This document shows positions 1-7,579 of a stretch of DNA of 13,107 bases, piece by piece (position 1 is the first letter of the stretch; every line of letters starts with the position of its first letter). Location of the stretch: positions 1-13,107 of the forward strand of contig CADBUS010000101.1 in assembly GCA_902797895.1 (NCBI GenBank), written 5' to 3'. The notes under the pieces were generated by a model. That model was given only the letters and a program-made list of their open reading frames with translations. It searched no databases and was not told the origin of the DNA. The translations under genes were made by a program, and so were the position numbers. The stretch is from an uncultured Bacteroidia bacterium. GTDB lineage: Bacteria; Bacteroidota; Bacteroidia; Bacteroidales; UBA932.

Positions 1-710
1 CCCTCCAATGTAGGGTGTGGATTTATGGTATCGCTCTCCACCTTGCCGTCTCTGAGCCTTACAATTCTGCGTGCAAAATTGGAAATATCCTCCTCGTGAG
101 TAACCAAAATTATAGTATTGCCTTGGCTGTAAATCTTTTCAAATATTTTCATTATCTCGATAGAGGTCTTTGTATCCAAGTTGCCGGTTGGCTCGTCTGC
201 AAGTATTATTGTTGGATTATTAACAATGGCTCTGGCTATTGCTACTCTTTGGCGCTGGCCGCCTGAGAGTTCAGAGGGCTTGTGGTTCATTCTATCTGCA
301 AGCCCCACAATCTCAAGCGATTGTGCCGCTCTATCTTCTCTCTGCCCTCTGTTCTTGCCGGCATAAATCATAGGGAGTGCCACATTCTCCAACGCGCTGT
401 AACGCGGTAGCAGGTTAAACGACTGAAAAACAAAGCCTATCTGGCTGTTACGCACATCGGCAAGCTCTCCATCCTCCATCTGGCTCACATCTGTTCCGCC
501 CAAAATATATGTTCCGCTTGTAGGGGTATCGAGGCAGCCCAAAATATTCATCATAGTACTTTTGCCGCTGCCGGAAGGGCCCATAATTGCAATATAATCG
601 TTCTTATAGATGGTGAGCGAAACTCCATCCAATGCGTTTACCTGTTGAGAACCAAGGATATATATCTTGCGCATATCCTCAATCTTAATCACCTCTTCTC
701 TCTCTTTCAT
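1..710 (-). CDS. ABC transporter ATP-binding protein, MacB/LolD type (partial, C-terminus off the left edge)
   Basis: This is the ATPase subunit of an ABC transporter of the MacB/LolD/FtsE-like class, which powers lipoprotein release or macrolide/peptide efflux through a FtsX-like permease. About 236 residues are visible, starting at the ATG whose complement is at 708-710, and no stop occurs before the window edge. Visible motifs are Walker [10 protein letters not shown] (residues 44-52), Q-loop [10 protein letters not shown] (94-103), signature LSGGQRQR (148-155), Walker [13 protein letters not shown] (168-179) and the switch His in VTHE (H205). The FNLLPR and ADEPTGNLD versions of these motifs are typical of the MacB/LolD branch. 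It lies 27 bases downstream of mqnB on the same strand, so it is probably the third gene of the folE operon. Its partner permease would be beyond the left edge. The subfamily is clear, but the exact substrate is not. Confidence 0.93.
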   Translation of the reverse strand, partial: MKEREEVIKIEDMRKIYILGSQQVNALDGVSLTIYKNDYIAIMGPSGSGKSTMMNILGCLDTPTSGTYILGGTDVSQMEDGELADVRNSQIGFVFQSFNLLPRYSALENVALPMIYAGKNRGQREDRAAQSLEIVGLADRMNHKPSELSGGQRQRVAIARAIVNNPTIILADEPTGNLDTKTSIEIMKIFEKIYSQGNTIILVTHEEDISNFARRIVRLRDGKVESDTINPHPTLE

Positions 711-737
711 ACGCTGAATATTTATTTATAAAACACA

Positions 738-1439
738 CTATTTATGCTGATTTTCTGCAATTTGGCGGAATAACTCCTTGCAGGCATCCTTCAGTGCTTC
801 AAGTGCAGCAGGAGTCTCCCAATTATCGGGATTATAATCTCCCACCTTGTTGGATACGCTCCTTAGCTCAAAGCAGTTAAGGTACTCGTTAAGGCAGACA
901 TAATAGAAGGCGGCTCCCTCCATACTCTCTATTTGCGGAGAGTATTTCTTTATGAGCGAGGCGGCAGTCTCTTCTGTACCTGTAACTGTCTGAACGGTAA
1001 CTCCAACCGCGCTCTTGAAGGTGGCGGCTATATCTGCAAAGAATGGAGGTAGCTTTGGCATATTGAGCGCTCCGTCTGTAAATGGAAATAGATTGGCATC
1101 CAAAGTCTTTGAATCAAAAAGAGTTCTGAAGCCGCTCTGTGTCATAAATCCCAAATCGCCAAAGTGCTCCTTTACCACAATGGCCGCCGAGCCAATAGGG
1201 AACATATCTAAATCGTAACTCCCTGCTATGCCTATATTTATAGCCAATGTATATTTGCTCCCTGCAGCATCTGCCTCCACAATCTTTTTTGTAAGGCGGT
1301 AGCAGGTTGAGGTTGTTCCTATGCCGGTGAGCATAAAATCTACCTGCACCTTTGGGGCAATATTGCTCTCATAAATCCTAAGAGCTTGGATAGCACAATC
1401 CAACTCCTCCTGTTCTGCTGCGCAAATGAGTATTCTCAT
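738..1439 (-). CDS. mqnB: Futalosine hydrolase (MqnB)
   Basis: This is a nucleoside phosphorylase-fold hydrolase of 233 residues that most likely removes the base from futalosine to give dehypoxanthine futalosine in the alternative (futalosine) route to menaquinone, in the cytoplasm. The fold is shown by an early TGIGTTS glycine loop (38-44), NIGIAGSY (68-75), the ribose-binding motif ESMEGAA (171-177) and RSVSNKVG (193-200). In MTA/SAH nucleosidases the last motif carries a catalytic Asp (S-D). Here it is Asn (N197), which fits the futalosine hydrolases as I know them. The length also fits that family. It lies 38 bases after folE and 27 bases before an ABC ATPase on the same strand, so co-transcription is likely. 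No other mqn gene is in view, so the pathway assignment rests on this protein alone. An MTA/SAH nucleosidase is the main alternative. Confidence 0.85.
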   Translation of the reverse strand: MRILICAAEQEELDCAIQALRIYESNIAPKVQVDFMLTGIGTTSTCYRLTKKIVEADAAGSKYTLAINIGIAGSYDLDMFPIGSAAIVVKEHFGDLGFMTQSGFRTLFDSKTLDANLFPFTDGALNMPKLPPFFADIAATFKSAVGVTVQTVTGTEETAASLIKKYSPQIESMEGAAFYYVCLNEYLNCFELRSVSNKVGDYNPDNWETPAALEALKDACKELFRQIAENQHK

Positions 1440-1477
1440 ATATTGTATGTAAGTTTAAGTCCTTAATTATAAGATAA

Positions 1478-2080
1478 TTAGTGTAACTTGGAGCCTATTA
1501 GCCTCATAAATTCCTCTCTGGTTTTAGGGTTCTTCATAAAAGCTCCTGTAAAGGCAGATGTGGTTGTTACGGAGTTCTGTTTTTGCACACCCCTTATCTG
1601 CATACACATATGGGCCGCCTCAATAACCACTGCCACCCCTAATGGGTTAAGGGTTTCTTGTATGCAATCTCTAATCTGTACGGTGAGTCTCTCCTGCACC
1701 TGTAGCCTCCGCGCAAAGGCATCCACCACTCGCGGAATCTTGCTAAGCCCTGTTATAAAGCCATTTGGTATATAGGCCACGTGAGCTTTGCCATAAAAAG
1801 GAAGCATATGGTGCTCGCACAGAGAGTATAGCTCAATATCTTTTACGAGCACAATCTGCTTGTACTCCTCTTTGAACTTAGCTGAATTAAGAATTGCAAC
1901 GGGATCCATTTGATAGCCGTGTGTAAGAAATTGCATACTCTTTGCAACTCTCTCCGGAGTCTTCAAAAGCCCCTCTCTATCAGGATTTTCGCCGAGCAAC
2001 CTAAGAATCTCTTTATAGTGTTCGCCCAACTCCTCGTTCAGGCCCGTTGGTGTATATTTTTCCTCTTTTGAATATGACAT
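1478..2080 (-). CDS. folE: GTP cyclohydrolase I (FolE)
   Basis: This 200-residue cytoplasmic enzyme converts GTP to 7,8-dihydroneopterin triphosphate, the first step of tetrahydrofolate synthesis; the product can also feed queuosine synthesis. The zinc site is complete: C88 and H91 in SLCEHHMLP, and C159 in AAHMCM. H90 corresponds to the catalytic His (E. coli H112) and H157 to the second active-site His. Other family blocks present are PERVAKSM (42-49), [20 protein letters not shown] (111-130) and [13 protein letters not shown] (163-175). The length is normal. The ATG start sits about 20 bases downstream of a well-formed Bacteroidota promoter, with no obvious Shine-Dalgarno sequence. It is the first gene of the leftward folE-mqnB-ABC ATPase group. 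It is divergent from the two-component system, with only about 100 bases between the start codons. Confidence 0.97.
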   Translation of the reverse strand: MSYSKEEKYTPTGLNEELGEHYKEILRLLGENPDREGLLKTPERVAKSMQFLTHGYQMDPVAILNSAKFKEEYKQIVLVKDIELYSLCEHHMLPFYGKAHVAYIPNGFITGLSKIPRVVDAFARRLQVQERLTVQIRDCIQETLNPLGVAVVIEAAHMCMQIRGVQKQNSVTTTSAFTGAFMKNPKTREEFMRLIGSKLH

Positions 2081-2105
2081 ACCTTTGCATTGTATGGTTG
2101 TATTG

Positions 2106-2137
2106 CAAATATATACTCTGTTTTGAACTATTCCAAA
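2106..2137 (-). promoter_or_regulatory. Bacteroidota-type promoter for folE operon
   Basis: On the minus strand TTTG (complement of 2134-2137) is followed after 20 bases by TATATTTG (complement of 2106-2113). This matches the Bacteroidota primary sigma factor consensus TTTG - about 19-21 bases - TAnnTTTG. Transcription would start near 2098-2101, leaving an untranslated leader of roughly 20 bases before the folE ATG. The match and spacing are seen directly; activity is inferred. Confidence 0.7.
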
Positions 2138-2152
2138 TTTTAATAAAAAAGC

Positions 2153-2160
2153 TATATTTG
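2153..2160 (+). promoter_or_regulatory. Candidate -7 box for the response regulator gene
   Basis: TATATTTG on the plus strand fits the TAnnTTTG -7 consensus and lies 21 bases before the response regulator ATG. No TTTG stands at the usual distance upstream; the nearest is at 2122-2125, 27 bases away. The promoter would therefore be weak or activator-dependent, which would suit a possibly autoregulated two-component operon. It argues for the start at 2182 rather than the longer reading frame that opens at 2047. Confidence 0.45.
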
Positions 2161-2181
2161 CCCTTGGTAATCAAAAAGAGA

Positions 2182-3039
2182 ATGACACAAAACGAGAACA
2201 CGCAGAGAATCCTTGTTGTAGATGATGAGGAGGATATTTGCGAAATTATTGAGTTTAATCTTCGCAAGGCGGGTTATGATGTAACCTCTGTATTGAGCGT
2301 AGAGGAGGCCGTTTCACTCAAGCCTTCCGAGAATTTTGACTTGATATTGCTTGATATTATGCTTGGCGGAGTGAGCGGACTCAGCTTTGCAAAGGTTATG
2401 AGGGAGGATTATAAAAGCAATATTCCAATCATATTTGTTACAGCACTGGATACAGAGGAGGATATACTTAAAGGATTTAAGACCGGTGGAGATGATTATA
2501 TCTCTAAACCTTTCTCTGTTAGTGAATTGGTCGCAAGAGTAGGGGCTGTTCTCAACAGATACAAGGTTGCTTCCAATATCTCTAATATAGAAGAGCAGCT
2601 CAAATTAAAGTGGCAGAAAGTAGATAAGGAGTTCTCATCTGCAGGGGAGCATAGTGCGGAGGGTGGCCGCTATGATGGAAAATATGGGGGAGAGCTTATC
2701 CCAAAAAGCAAAAAGAAAGAAAAAGAGCGGATTCAGATAGATGGTCTTAAACTCTACATCAAAGAGCATAGAGTTTTTGTTGATGACGAGGAGGTTACGC
2801 TTACTCCAAAAGAGATAGATATTCTTATTCTGCTTTGCAAAAATCCCAACAGATATTATAGCCGCAAGGAGATTCTGAAACACGTATGGAAAAAGGAGAA
2901 TTTTGTAATACACAGAACAGTAGATGTACATATTGCAAGAATTCGCAAAAAACTTGGCAGAATGAGCGAGCTTATAAAGAACCGCTCCGGCTATGGCTAT
3001 ATGGTAAATCAGGATGATATTCCGCCAAAATCTTCTTAG
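2182..3039 (+). CDS. Two-component response regulator, OmpR/PhoB family, with long linker
   Basis: This is a DNA-binding response regulator of 285 residues. The receiver domain (about 9-126) has the acidic pair D14/D15, the phosphoacceptor D58 in LILLDIM, T87 in FVTALD and K109 in SKPF, so it should be phosphorylatable. The winged-helix output domain (about 186-275) shows the conserved LTPKEIDILILL, the recognition-helix region HRTVDVHIARIRKKLG and the wing RSGYGYMV. The linker between them (about 127-184) is near 57 residues and rich in Lys, Glu and Gly, far longer than the usual 10-20, which explains the excess over the typical 225-235 residues. The frame is open back to 2047, but that extension is hydrophobic, overlaps folE and lacks homology to receiver domains, so the ATG at 2182 was chosen. 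The histidine kinase follows after 16 bases and is the likely partner. Confidence 0.94.
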   Translation: MTQNENTQRILVVDDEEDICEIIEFNLRKAGYDVTSVLSVEEAVSLKPSENFDLILLDIMLGGVSGLSFAKVMREDYKSNIPIIFVTALDTEEDILKGFKTGGDDYISKPFSVSELVARVGAVLNRYKVASNISNIEEQLKLKWQKVDKEFSSAGEHSAEGGRYDGKYGGELIPKSKKKEKERIQIDGLKLYIKEHRVFVDDEEVTLTPKEIDILILLCKNPNRYYSRKEILKHVWKKENFVIHRTVDVHIARIRKKLGRMSELIKNRSGYGYMVNQDDIPPKSS

Positions 3040-3055
3040 CGCACTCCACTCTTAA

Positions 3056-4495
3056 ATGAGAAAGATTCAGCTCGGATATAGATACAAGCTGTTGGCTTAT
3101 ATGTTGGTACTTTTGGGGCTGATTTCTCTCTTTTTTGCCCTCTATTATCTGAAGCAGAGCCGCGGATTCAGCATCAATACCATTGAGGCTGAATTGAGCA
3201 AGGAGGTCTCCATTATTTATGATCAGCTCTCCTCCGGAGTTGGTTTTGAGAATGTTACCCTTCCGGAAAACTTGAACTTTACCTATCTTGATTCCAATGC
3301 CCGCGTTATTTACGATAGCCGCCAAAAAATGCGTTCATATATTGAGAATCAGAGCCGTGCGCCGGAGCTTGTAAGAGCTGCCCAAGAGGGGCAGGGGGCT
3401 GTGTTGAGAGTCTCTGAGGAGGAGACCGATGGTGAGGAGTATCTGTTTTATGCCAAAAAATATAAGGGTGCATATCTGCGCACATATACCAAGTATGAAA
3501 CCCTTAAACCCTCAAAAATAAGCGGAAACAAAGCCTTTGCATATATGGTTGTGCTTATTTTTATAGGCCTTGTGGGAGGTTTTTTGTTTATCTCCCAAAG
3601 GCTGTACAAGCCAATCAGAAGCTACAACAATCTTGTAACATCTCTTAAAAATAACGATCCGCAAATGGCTCAGATAAAGTTTGATAACGATGAGTTTGGA
3701 GAGTTCGGCAGAGAGATAGTGAATACATTTCAGCAGCTTGAAAAGATTAAAAAGTACAAGCAGCAGCTAAGCCATAACATAGCTCACGAGCTAAAGACTC
3801 CGGTTACAGGTATTATGGCCTATCTTGAGACCATCCTCTCATCTGATGAGCTTTCTGCGGAGCAGATGAAACACTTTGTGAAAAAGGCATATACTCAAAC
3901 CGAGCGTTTGGCTGGTCTTATAAATGAGGTATCTATACTCAATAAGCTGGATGAGTACAGAGAGCTTGCTCAGAATAATCCTCTCTTTTCAATTGAGGAG
4001 GTAAATCTTAGGAAAACTATTTCGGCAGTCTTTGATGAGGTGGGATATAAGTTTGAACGCAAGGGAGTTAAGCTCCATCTGCTAATGGATAATAATCTAA
4101 TTATAAAAGGGAGTTACAATCTGCTCTATTCTCTCTTTAAGAATCTTATAGACAACTCGCTTGAACACGGTTTTAAGGAGAGCGAACAGATGGCCGCGCG
4201 GAGCGATTTGGGAATCTGGATATCTGCAGAACTCTCTCCTTTGCAGAAAGATGGGCCGCAGGCGGTTAATGTGGTATTTCAGGATAACGGCATTGGCGTA
4301 CAAGAGGAGGCGCTTGATAGAATCTTTGAGAGATTTTATAGAGTGGATGAGGGCAGAACACGTAAAATTGGCGGTAGCGGCCTTGGCCTGGCCATTGTTA
4401 AAAACGCTGTAGCTTTCCACAATGGCAAAATTACCGCTCACAGCAGGGAGGGAGGCGGTATTGTTTTTAGATTCAGCCTATTGTCTAAAAGTTAA
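3056..4495 (+). CDS. Membrane sensor histidine kinase (RprX/PhoR-like)
   Basis: This 479-residue inner-membrane sensor kinase probably phosphorylates the regulator encoded just upstream. TM1 is at about 12-31 and TM2 at about 161-180. They bracket an extracytoplasmic domain of about 130 residues with no motif I recognise. After a short HAMP-like stretch beginning LYKPIRSY, the HisKA domain carries SHNIAHELKTPV with phospho-acceptor H244. The ATPase domain follows, with N-box FKNLIDNSLEHG (361-372), G1 box DNGIG (410-414), F-box FERFYRVDEGR (424-434) and G2 box GGSGLGLAIV (439-448). All catalytic blocks are intact. The N-terminus (charged, then TM1) recalls Bacteroides RprX, but the specific identity is inference. 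The stop lies 11 bases inside the oppositely oriented metallophosphatase gene, and no terminator hairpin separates them. Confidence 0.94.
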   Translation: MRKIQLGYRYKLLAYMLVLLGLISLFFALYYLKQSRGFSINTIEAELSKEVSIIYDQLSSGVGFENVTLPENLNFTYLDSNARVIYDSRQKMRSYIENQSRAPELVRAAQEGQGAVLRVSEEETDGEEYLFYAKKYKGAYLRTYTKYETLKPSKISGNKAFAYMVVLIFIGLVGGFLFISQRLYKPIRSYNNLVTSLKNNDPQMAQIKFDNDEFGEFGREIVNTFQQLEKIKKYKQQLSHNIAHELKTPVTGIMAYLETILSSDELSAEQMKHFVKKAYTQTERLAGLINEVSILNKLDEYRELAQNNPLFSIEEVNLRKTISAVFDEVGYKFERKGVKLHLLMDNNLIIKGSYNLLYSLFKNLIDNSLEHGFKESEQMAARSDLGIWISAELSPLQKDGPQAVNVVFQDNGIGVQEEALDRIFERFYRVDEGRTRKIGGSGLGLAIVKNAVAFHNGKITAHSREGGGIVFRFSLLSKS

Positions 4496-5339
4496 TATCT
4501 ATTCTTCCAACCTCTTCGCCCTTCTCTCCGGCCTGTACAACCACCACCTTTTTTCCGCTCTTGCTCTCCACAATAGCAGGCTCCTTTATGAAAGTATGGG
4601 AGTGGCCGCCAATTATCAAATCAACCCCTTCGGTGTTTGCTGCAATCAGCAAATCATCCGGCCTTTGCTCTTTTCCGCCTGAGAATCCGCAATGGGTAAG
4701 CAGTATGATAAGATGGCATTTCTCCCTGTTCCTTAGCTTTTTAGCAAGATTGTTTACAATTTTGTACTCGTGCTTGTATTTCATATTGCCCAAGCTCTTT
4801 GGGGTTACAAGCCCATTCAGTTGAATACAAAGCCCAATAATTCCAATCCTCTTGCCCCCCCTCTCAATTATGGTATATTCCGGAATCAGACCATCCAAAG
4901 GGGTGTTCTTCATTTTATAGTTGGCGTTAAGAAGAGGAAAGTTGGCATTCTTTACTCTGCGAGCAAGTTCATCTAAGCCGTTGTCAAACTCGTGATTGCC
5001 AAAGCAGACGGCATCGTAGCCGAGGGCATTCATAAGTTCAATCTCTGCATCTCCCTTAAAAAGAGTAAAATATGGCGAGCCTTGTGAAAAGTCTCCGGCA
5101 TCGAGCAGTATCACATTCTCATTCTCCGCCCTCACCTGATTTATATACTTTTCTCTGCGCTCAACCCCTCCGAGCCCTTTCCACTTTCCTGCGGCTATAG
5201 GCTCAATCTGGCTATGGGTATCGTTAGTGTGGAGTATTACAAGATGCTGTGCGTATGTTGCATTGTAGCTGAGGGTTACAACCACAGCCGCAATGGCGTA
5301 TGCTATATTTTTTATTCTGTTTGTAATATTCTTTTTCAT
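4485..5339 (-). CDS. Secreted metallophosphatase, catalytic half of a split 5'-nucleotidase
   Basis: This is a calcineurin-like metallophosphoesterase of 284 residues that matches only the N-terminal catalytic domain of UshA/CD73-type 5'-nucleotidases. A Sec signal peptide (about 1-30, ending ATYA before QH) sends it to the periplasm. The dimetal site is complete: D40 and H42 (HTNDTH), D83 (DAGDF), N115 and H116 (GNHE), H216 (LLTHCG), and H246 and H248 (GGHSHT). It should hydrolyse nucleotide monophosphates or cyclic nucleotides if a substrate-binding domain is supplied. That domain is encoded by the gene immediately upstream in the operon, three bases away. Full-length relatives exceed 500 residues, so this is a genuine split and not a truncation: both halves are clean and each has its own signal peptide. 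It is the last gene of the ABC operon and its 3' end overlaps the kinase gene. Confidence 0.92.
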   Translation of the reverse strand: MKKNITNRIKNIAYAIAAVVVTLSYNATYAQHLVILHTNDTHSQIEPIAAGKWKGLGGVERREKYINQVRAENENVILLDAGDFSQGSPYFTLFKGDAEIELMNALGYDAVCFGNHEFDNGLDELARRVKNANFPLLNANYKMKNTPLDGLIPEYTIIERGGKRIGIIGLCIQLNGLVTPKSLGNMKYKHEYKIVNNLAKKLRNREKCHLIILLTHCGFSGGKEQRPDDLLIAANTEGVDLIIGGHSHTFIKEPAIVESKSGKKVVVVQAGEKGEEVGRIDINF

Positions 5340-5342
5340 AGA

Positions 5343-6188
5343 CTATTTAACAATTACAGTTCTACCATCTTTGCTGCCCTTAATTTGTTTACCGTCAGCC
5401 GTAAGCCCCTCTATATAGCTTATCATCAGCTCCATAACCTTAATATCTGTTTTGGTTACACCTTTGTTTTGCTTGAGCGTATAGAGGCCGTCTCCGCCAT
5501 CCAACAAAAAATCTATTGTTGCCAGACGATAAGTGCCATTGCGTTCAATCGGCTTTCCGCCAATCAGGCACTCCTTAACAGCTTTGTTCTCAATAATCAG
5601 CTTTACATTTCCCATTGCCTGGGCGCGAGTGAGTGCAAAATGATTCATCAGCTTCTCTACATTCTCTCCGCTCATCTCTATAAAAACCAAGTAGTTATTG
5701 AATGGAAACATAGAGAGTATATGGTTTTTTGTAACCTTGCCTTTTGGCATATCTGTTCTTATTCCGCCAAAGTTAATCATAGAAAAATCTATTGCACCAT
5801 CTTTATCATTACCGTGGAGATTGTTCCAGTATCCTCTTGCAAACTCCAGCAGAGCATCTGCCGCCCAATTGGAGAGCGGAGAATCGGGGTATGATTTGGA
5901 GAGCCCTATAGGGCAATGGCCTATAGGCAAATCGAGCTTGTCCACCTCCGGCTTATATTTGGCTATTATTTTGGTACTCTTTAGATTATCTCCCTCTTTA
6001 GGATCAAACTTGGAGTTCATTGTGGTGGTTGTCCAGCTGATAGTTTGAAAGGCGTTGGAGTTGAGTTGCGCTCCGGTGTACTCCTTTTTTGCCACCCTCT
6101 GGGCATTTGCGCTCTGTGCGGTTAACGCAACAATGGCAAAGACCAAGGCCATTGCCATTGCTGCTCTTACGGGGGTTGTTCTTCTCAT
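5343..6188 (-). CDS. Secreted 5'-nucleotidase C-terminal domain protein
   Basis: This 281-residue protein corresponds to the C-terminal, base-binding domain (5_nucleotid_C) of 5'-nucleotidases, on its own polypeptide. A signal peptide is clear (about 1-29, AQSANA before QR), so it should act in the periplasm. Family landmarks are SPLSNWAADALL (103-114), MINFGGIRTD (137-146, with the conserved Arg of NFGGIR), FPFNNYLV (161-168) and DFLLDGGDG (226-234). In CD73-type enzymes the residue after GGDG is an aromatic that stacks on the base; here it is Leu235, followed by Tyr236. Its start overlaps the permease stop by one base (TAATG), implying translational coupling. The metallophosphatase follows after three bases. 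Together they likely form a two-chain nucleotidase. No metal-binding motif is present, so alone it should be inactive. Confidence 0.9.
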   Translation of the reverse strand: MRRTTPVRAAMAMALVFAIVALTAQSANAQRVAKKEYTGAQLNSNAFQTISWTTTTMNSKFDPKEGDNLKSTKIIAKYKPEVDKLDLPIGHCPIGLSKSYPDSPLSNWAADALLEFARGYWNNLHGNDKDGAIDFSMINFGGIRTDMPKGKVTKNHILSMFPFNNYLVFIEMSGENVEKLMNHFALTRAQAMGNVKLIIENKAVKECLIGGKPIERNGTYRLATIDFLLDGGDGLYTLKQNKGVTKTDIKVMELMISYIEGLTADGKQIKGSKDGRTVIVK

Positions 6189-7579
6189 TAGTCTTTGAAT
6201 TTAAGCCATTTGAACAAATCTTTCCAACTTGCTTTTTTGCCGTACGAGAGAATTCCCACTCTGTAAATCTTGCTGCTTACCCAACCTATAAAGAGGAATG
6301 TTCCAATAAGCAGAGCAACAGAGAGAATATATTGCCAAGCCGGCACTCCGTATGCAACTCTTGCAACCATAACCATCGGTGAGGTAAATGGTATTATTGA
6401 GCCCCATACCGCCAGGCTGCTTTGCGGATTTTGGAATGCACTCAGCATTATAAACAATCCGGCAATAAGAGGAATTGTTATAGGCATTACAAGCTGTTGT
6501 GTGTCTGCCTGATTATCTACAGCTGCTCCTACTGCGGCATACATACTTGCATATAGCAGATATCCGAGTATAAAGAAGAGTATAAATGTGCCTATAATAG
6601 CAGTTATATTGAGCTGTCCGAGAGCACTTACAATAGATGAGAGCATCTCTTCATCTGAGCTATCCTGCTCACTCTGCTCCTGTTGCATCATACCGCTCAA
6701 AGTTGGCACATCCTGCTCTATACCTGGAATTGTTGAAATCTCTGTATGTGCCTCCACTGCCTGTTGCATTATGCGATCATTTCCCTTGCCGCCAGCTACC
6801 ATACTTACTCCAAAAACAATCAAAGAAGTAAGTGCAATCCACGCAACAAATTGAGTAAGAGCAACCAATGCTATTCCTATAATTTTACCCATCATTATCT
6901 CGATAGGCTTTACAGATGAAACTATAACCTCTATTATTCTGTTGTTCTTCTCCTCTATAACTCCCTGCATCACCATACCGCCAAACATCAGTATAAAGAA
7001 ATAGATTATAAAACTTGAGATGTAACCAACTCCCATATACACTCCCACAAGGCTTTCCTTTTGTTCTCCGCTATCTGTTGTCTGATAGGTCTTTGCACGA
7101 GAAGAGTTGTTGATGTTTGCTATAACCTTATCCAAATCTACAATGTTGTATGAGCGGAGCTTATTCTCTGTAAGAATATTGTTTATATTATGCTCAATAC
7201 TCTCCTTGAGCGGCAGACTCACCTGCTCATCTGAATAGATGGCTATTTTGGCGTTGTTCGAGCTGTCGAGTTGAGAAATCTGCACAAGCGCGTAGTATTC
7301 GCTTGCGGCAATATCCTTTTTCAACTCCTCCGCCTTGTCTGTATCAATGATGTGATAATTAACTATTTGGCTATTGTTCAAATTTGGTGCTACTATGCCG
7401 CTGTAATCTGCCACAGCAACATCTCTTACCTGTTTATCTGTTGAGAAATTGGCTATAAGAATTGGTACAACCATCATTGCTGCCATCAGGATAGGTACCA
7501 AAAATGTGGCTACAAGAAAAGACTTTTTTCTTACTCTTGTAGAGTACTCTCTGCCTATAATAATTCCAATTTTACTCAT
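6188..7579 (-). CDS. ABC-2 type transporter permease (NatB-like)
   Basis: This 463-residue inner-membrane permease of the ABC-2 / NatB class is the partner of the ATPase encoded just upstream. TM1 spans about 22-44. A large extracytoplasmic domain follows (about 45-178), then TM segments near 180-204, 232-258, 323-350, 362-382 and 413-434, with a possible further one near 390-408. Motifs typical of the class are the Arg-rich N-terminus GREYSTRVRKKSF, the intracellular VIEEKNNRIIEVIVSSVKP (207-225), which probably contacts the ATPase, and AAVGAAVDNQADTQQLVMP (348-366). An acidic, Gln-rich loop (about 260-322) between TM segments looks unusual. Its start overlaps the ATPase gene by eight bases and its stop overlaps the nucleotidase gene by one. 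Relatives export sodium, drugs or peptides; the substrate here cannot be told. Confidence 0.92.
   Translation of the reverse strand: MSKIGIIIGREYSTRVRKKSFLVATFLVPILMAAMMVVPILIANFSTDKQVRDVAVADYSGIVAPNLNNSQIVNYHIIDTDKAEELKKDIAASEYYALVQISQLDSSNNAKIAIYSDEQVSLPLKESIEHNINNILTENKLRSYNIVDLDKVIANINNSSRAKTYQTTDSGEQKESLVGVYMGVGYISSFIIYFFILMFGGMVMQGVIEEKNNRIIEVIVSSVKPIEIMMGKIIGIALVALTQFVAWIALTSLIVFGVSMVAGGKGNDRIMQQAVEAHTEISTIPGIEQDVPTLSGMMQQEQSEQDSSDEEMLSSIVSALGQLNITAIIGTFILFFILGYLLYASMYAAVGAAVDNQADTQQLVMPITIPLIAGLFIMLSAFQNPQSSLAVWGSIIPFTSPMVMVARVAYGVPAWQYILSVALLIGTFLFIGWVSSKIYRVGILSYGKKASWKDLFKWLKFKD

Noticed and set aside
1464..1480. Perfect 7-base inverted repeat TAATTAT-AAG-ATAATTA at the folE stop
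   Set aside because: It is all A/T and has no following T-run in the direction of transcription, so it is too weak for a convincing terminator inside an operon.
2047..2181. Open frame extending the response regulator 45 residues upstream
   Set aside because: The extension is hydrophobic, overlaps folE and both promoter elements, and the receiver domain begins normally after the ATG at 2182.
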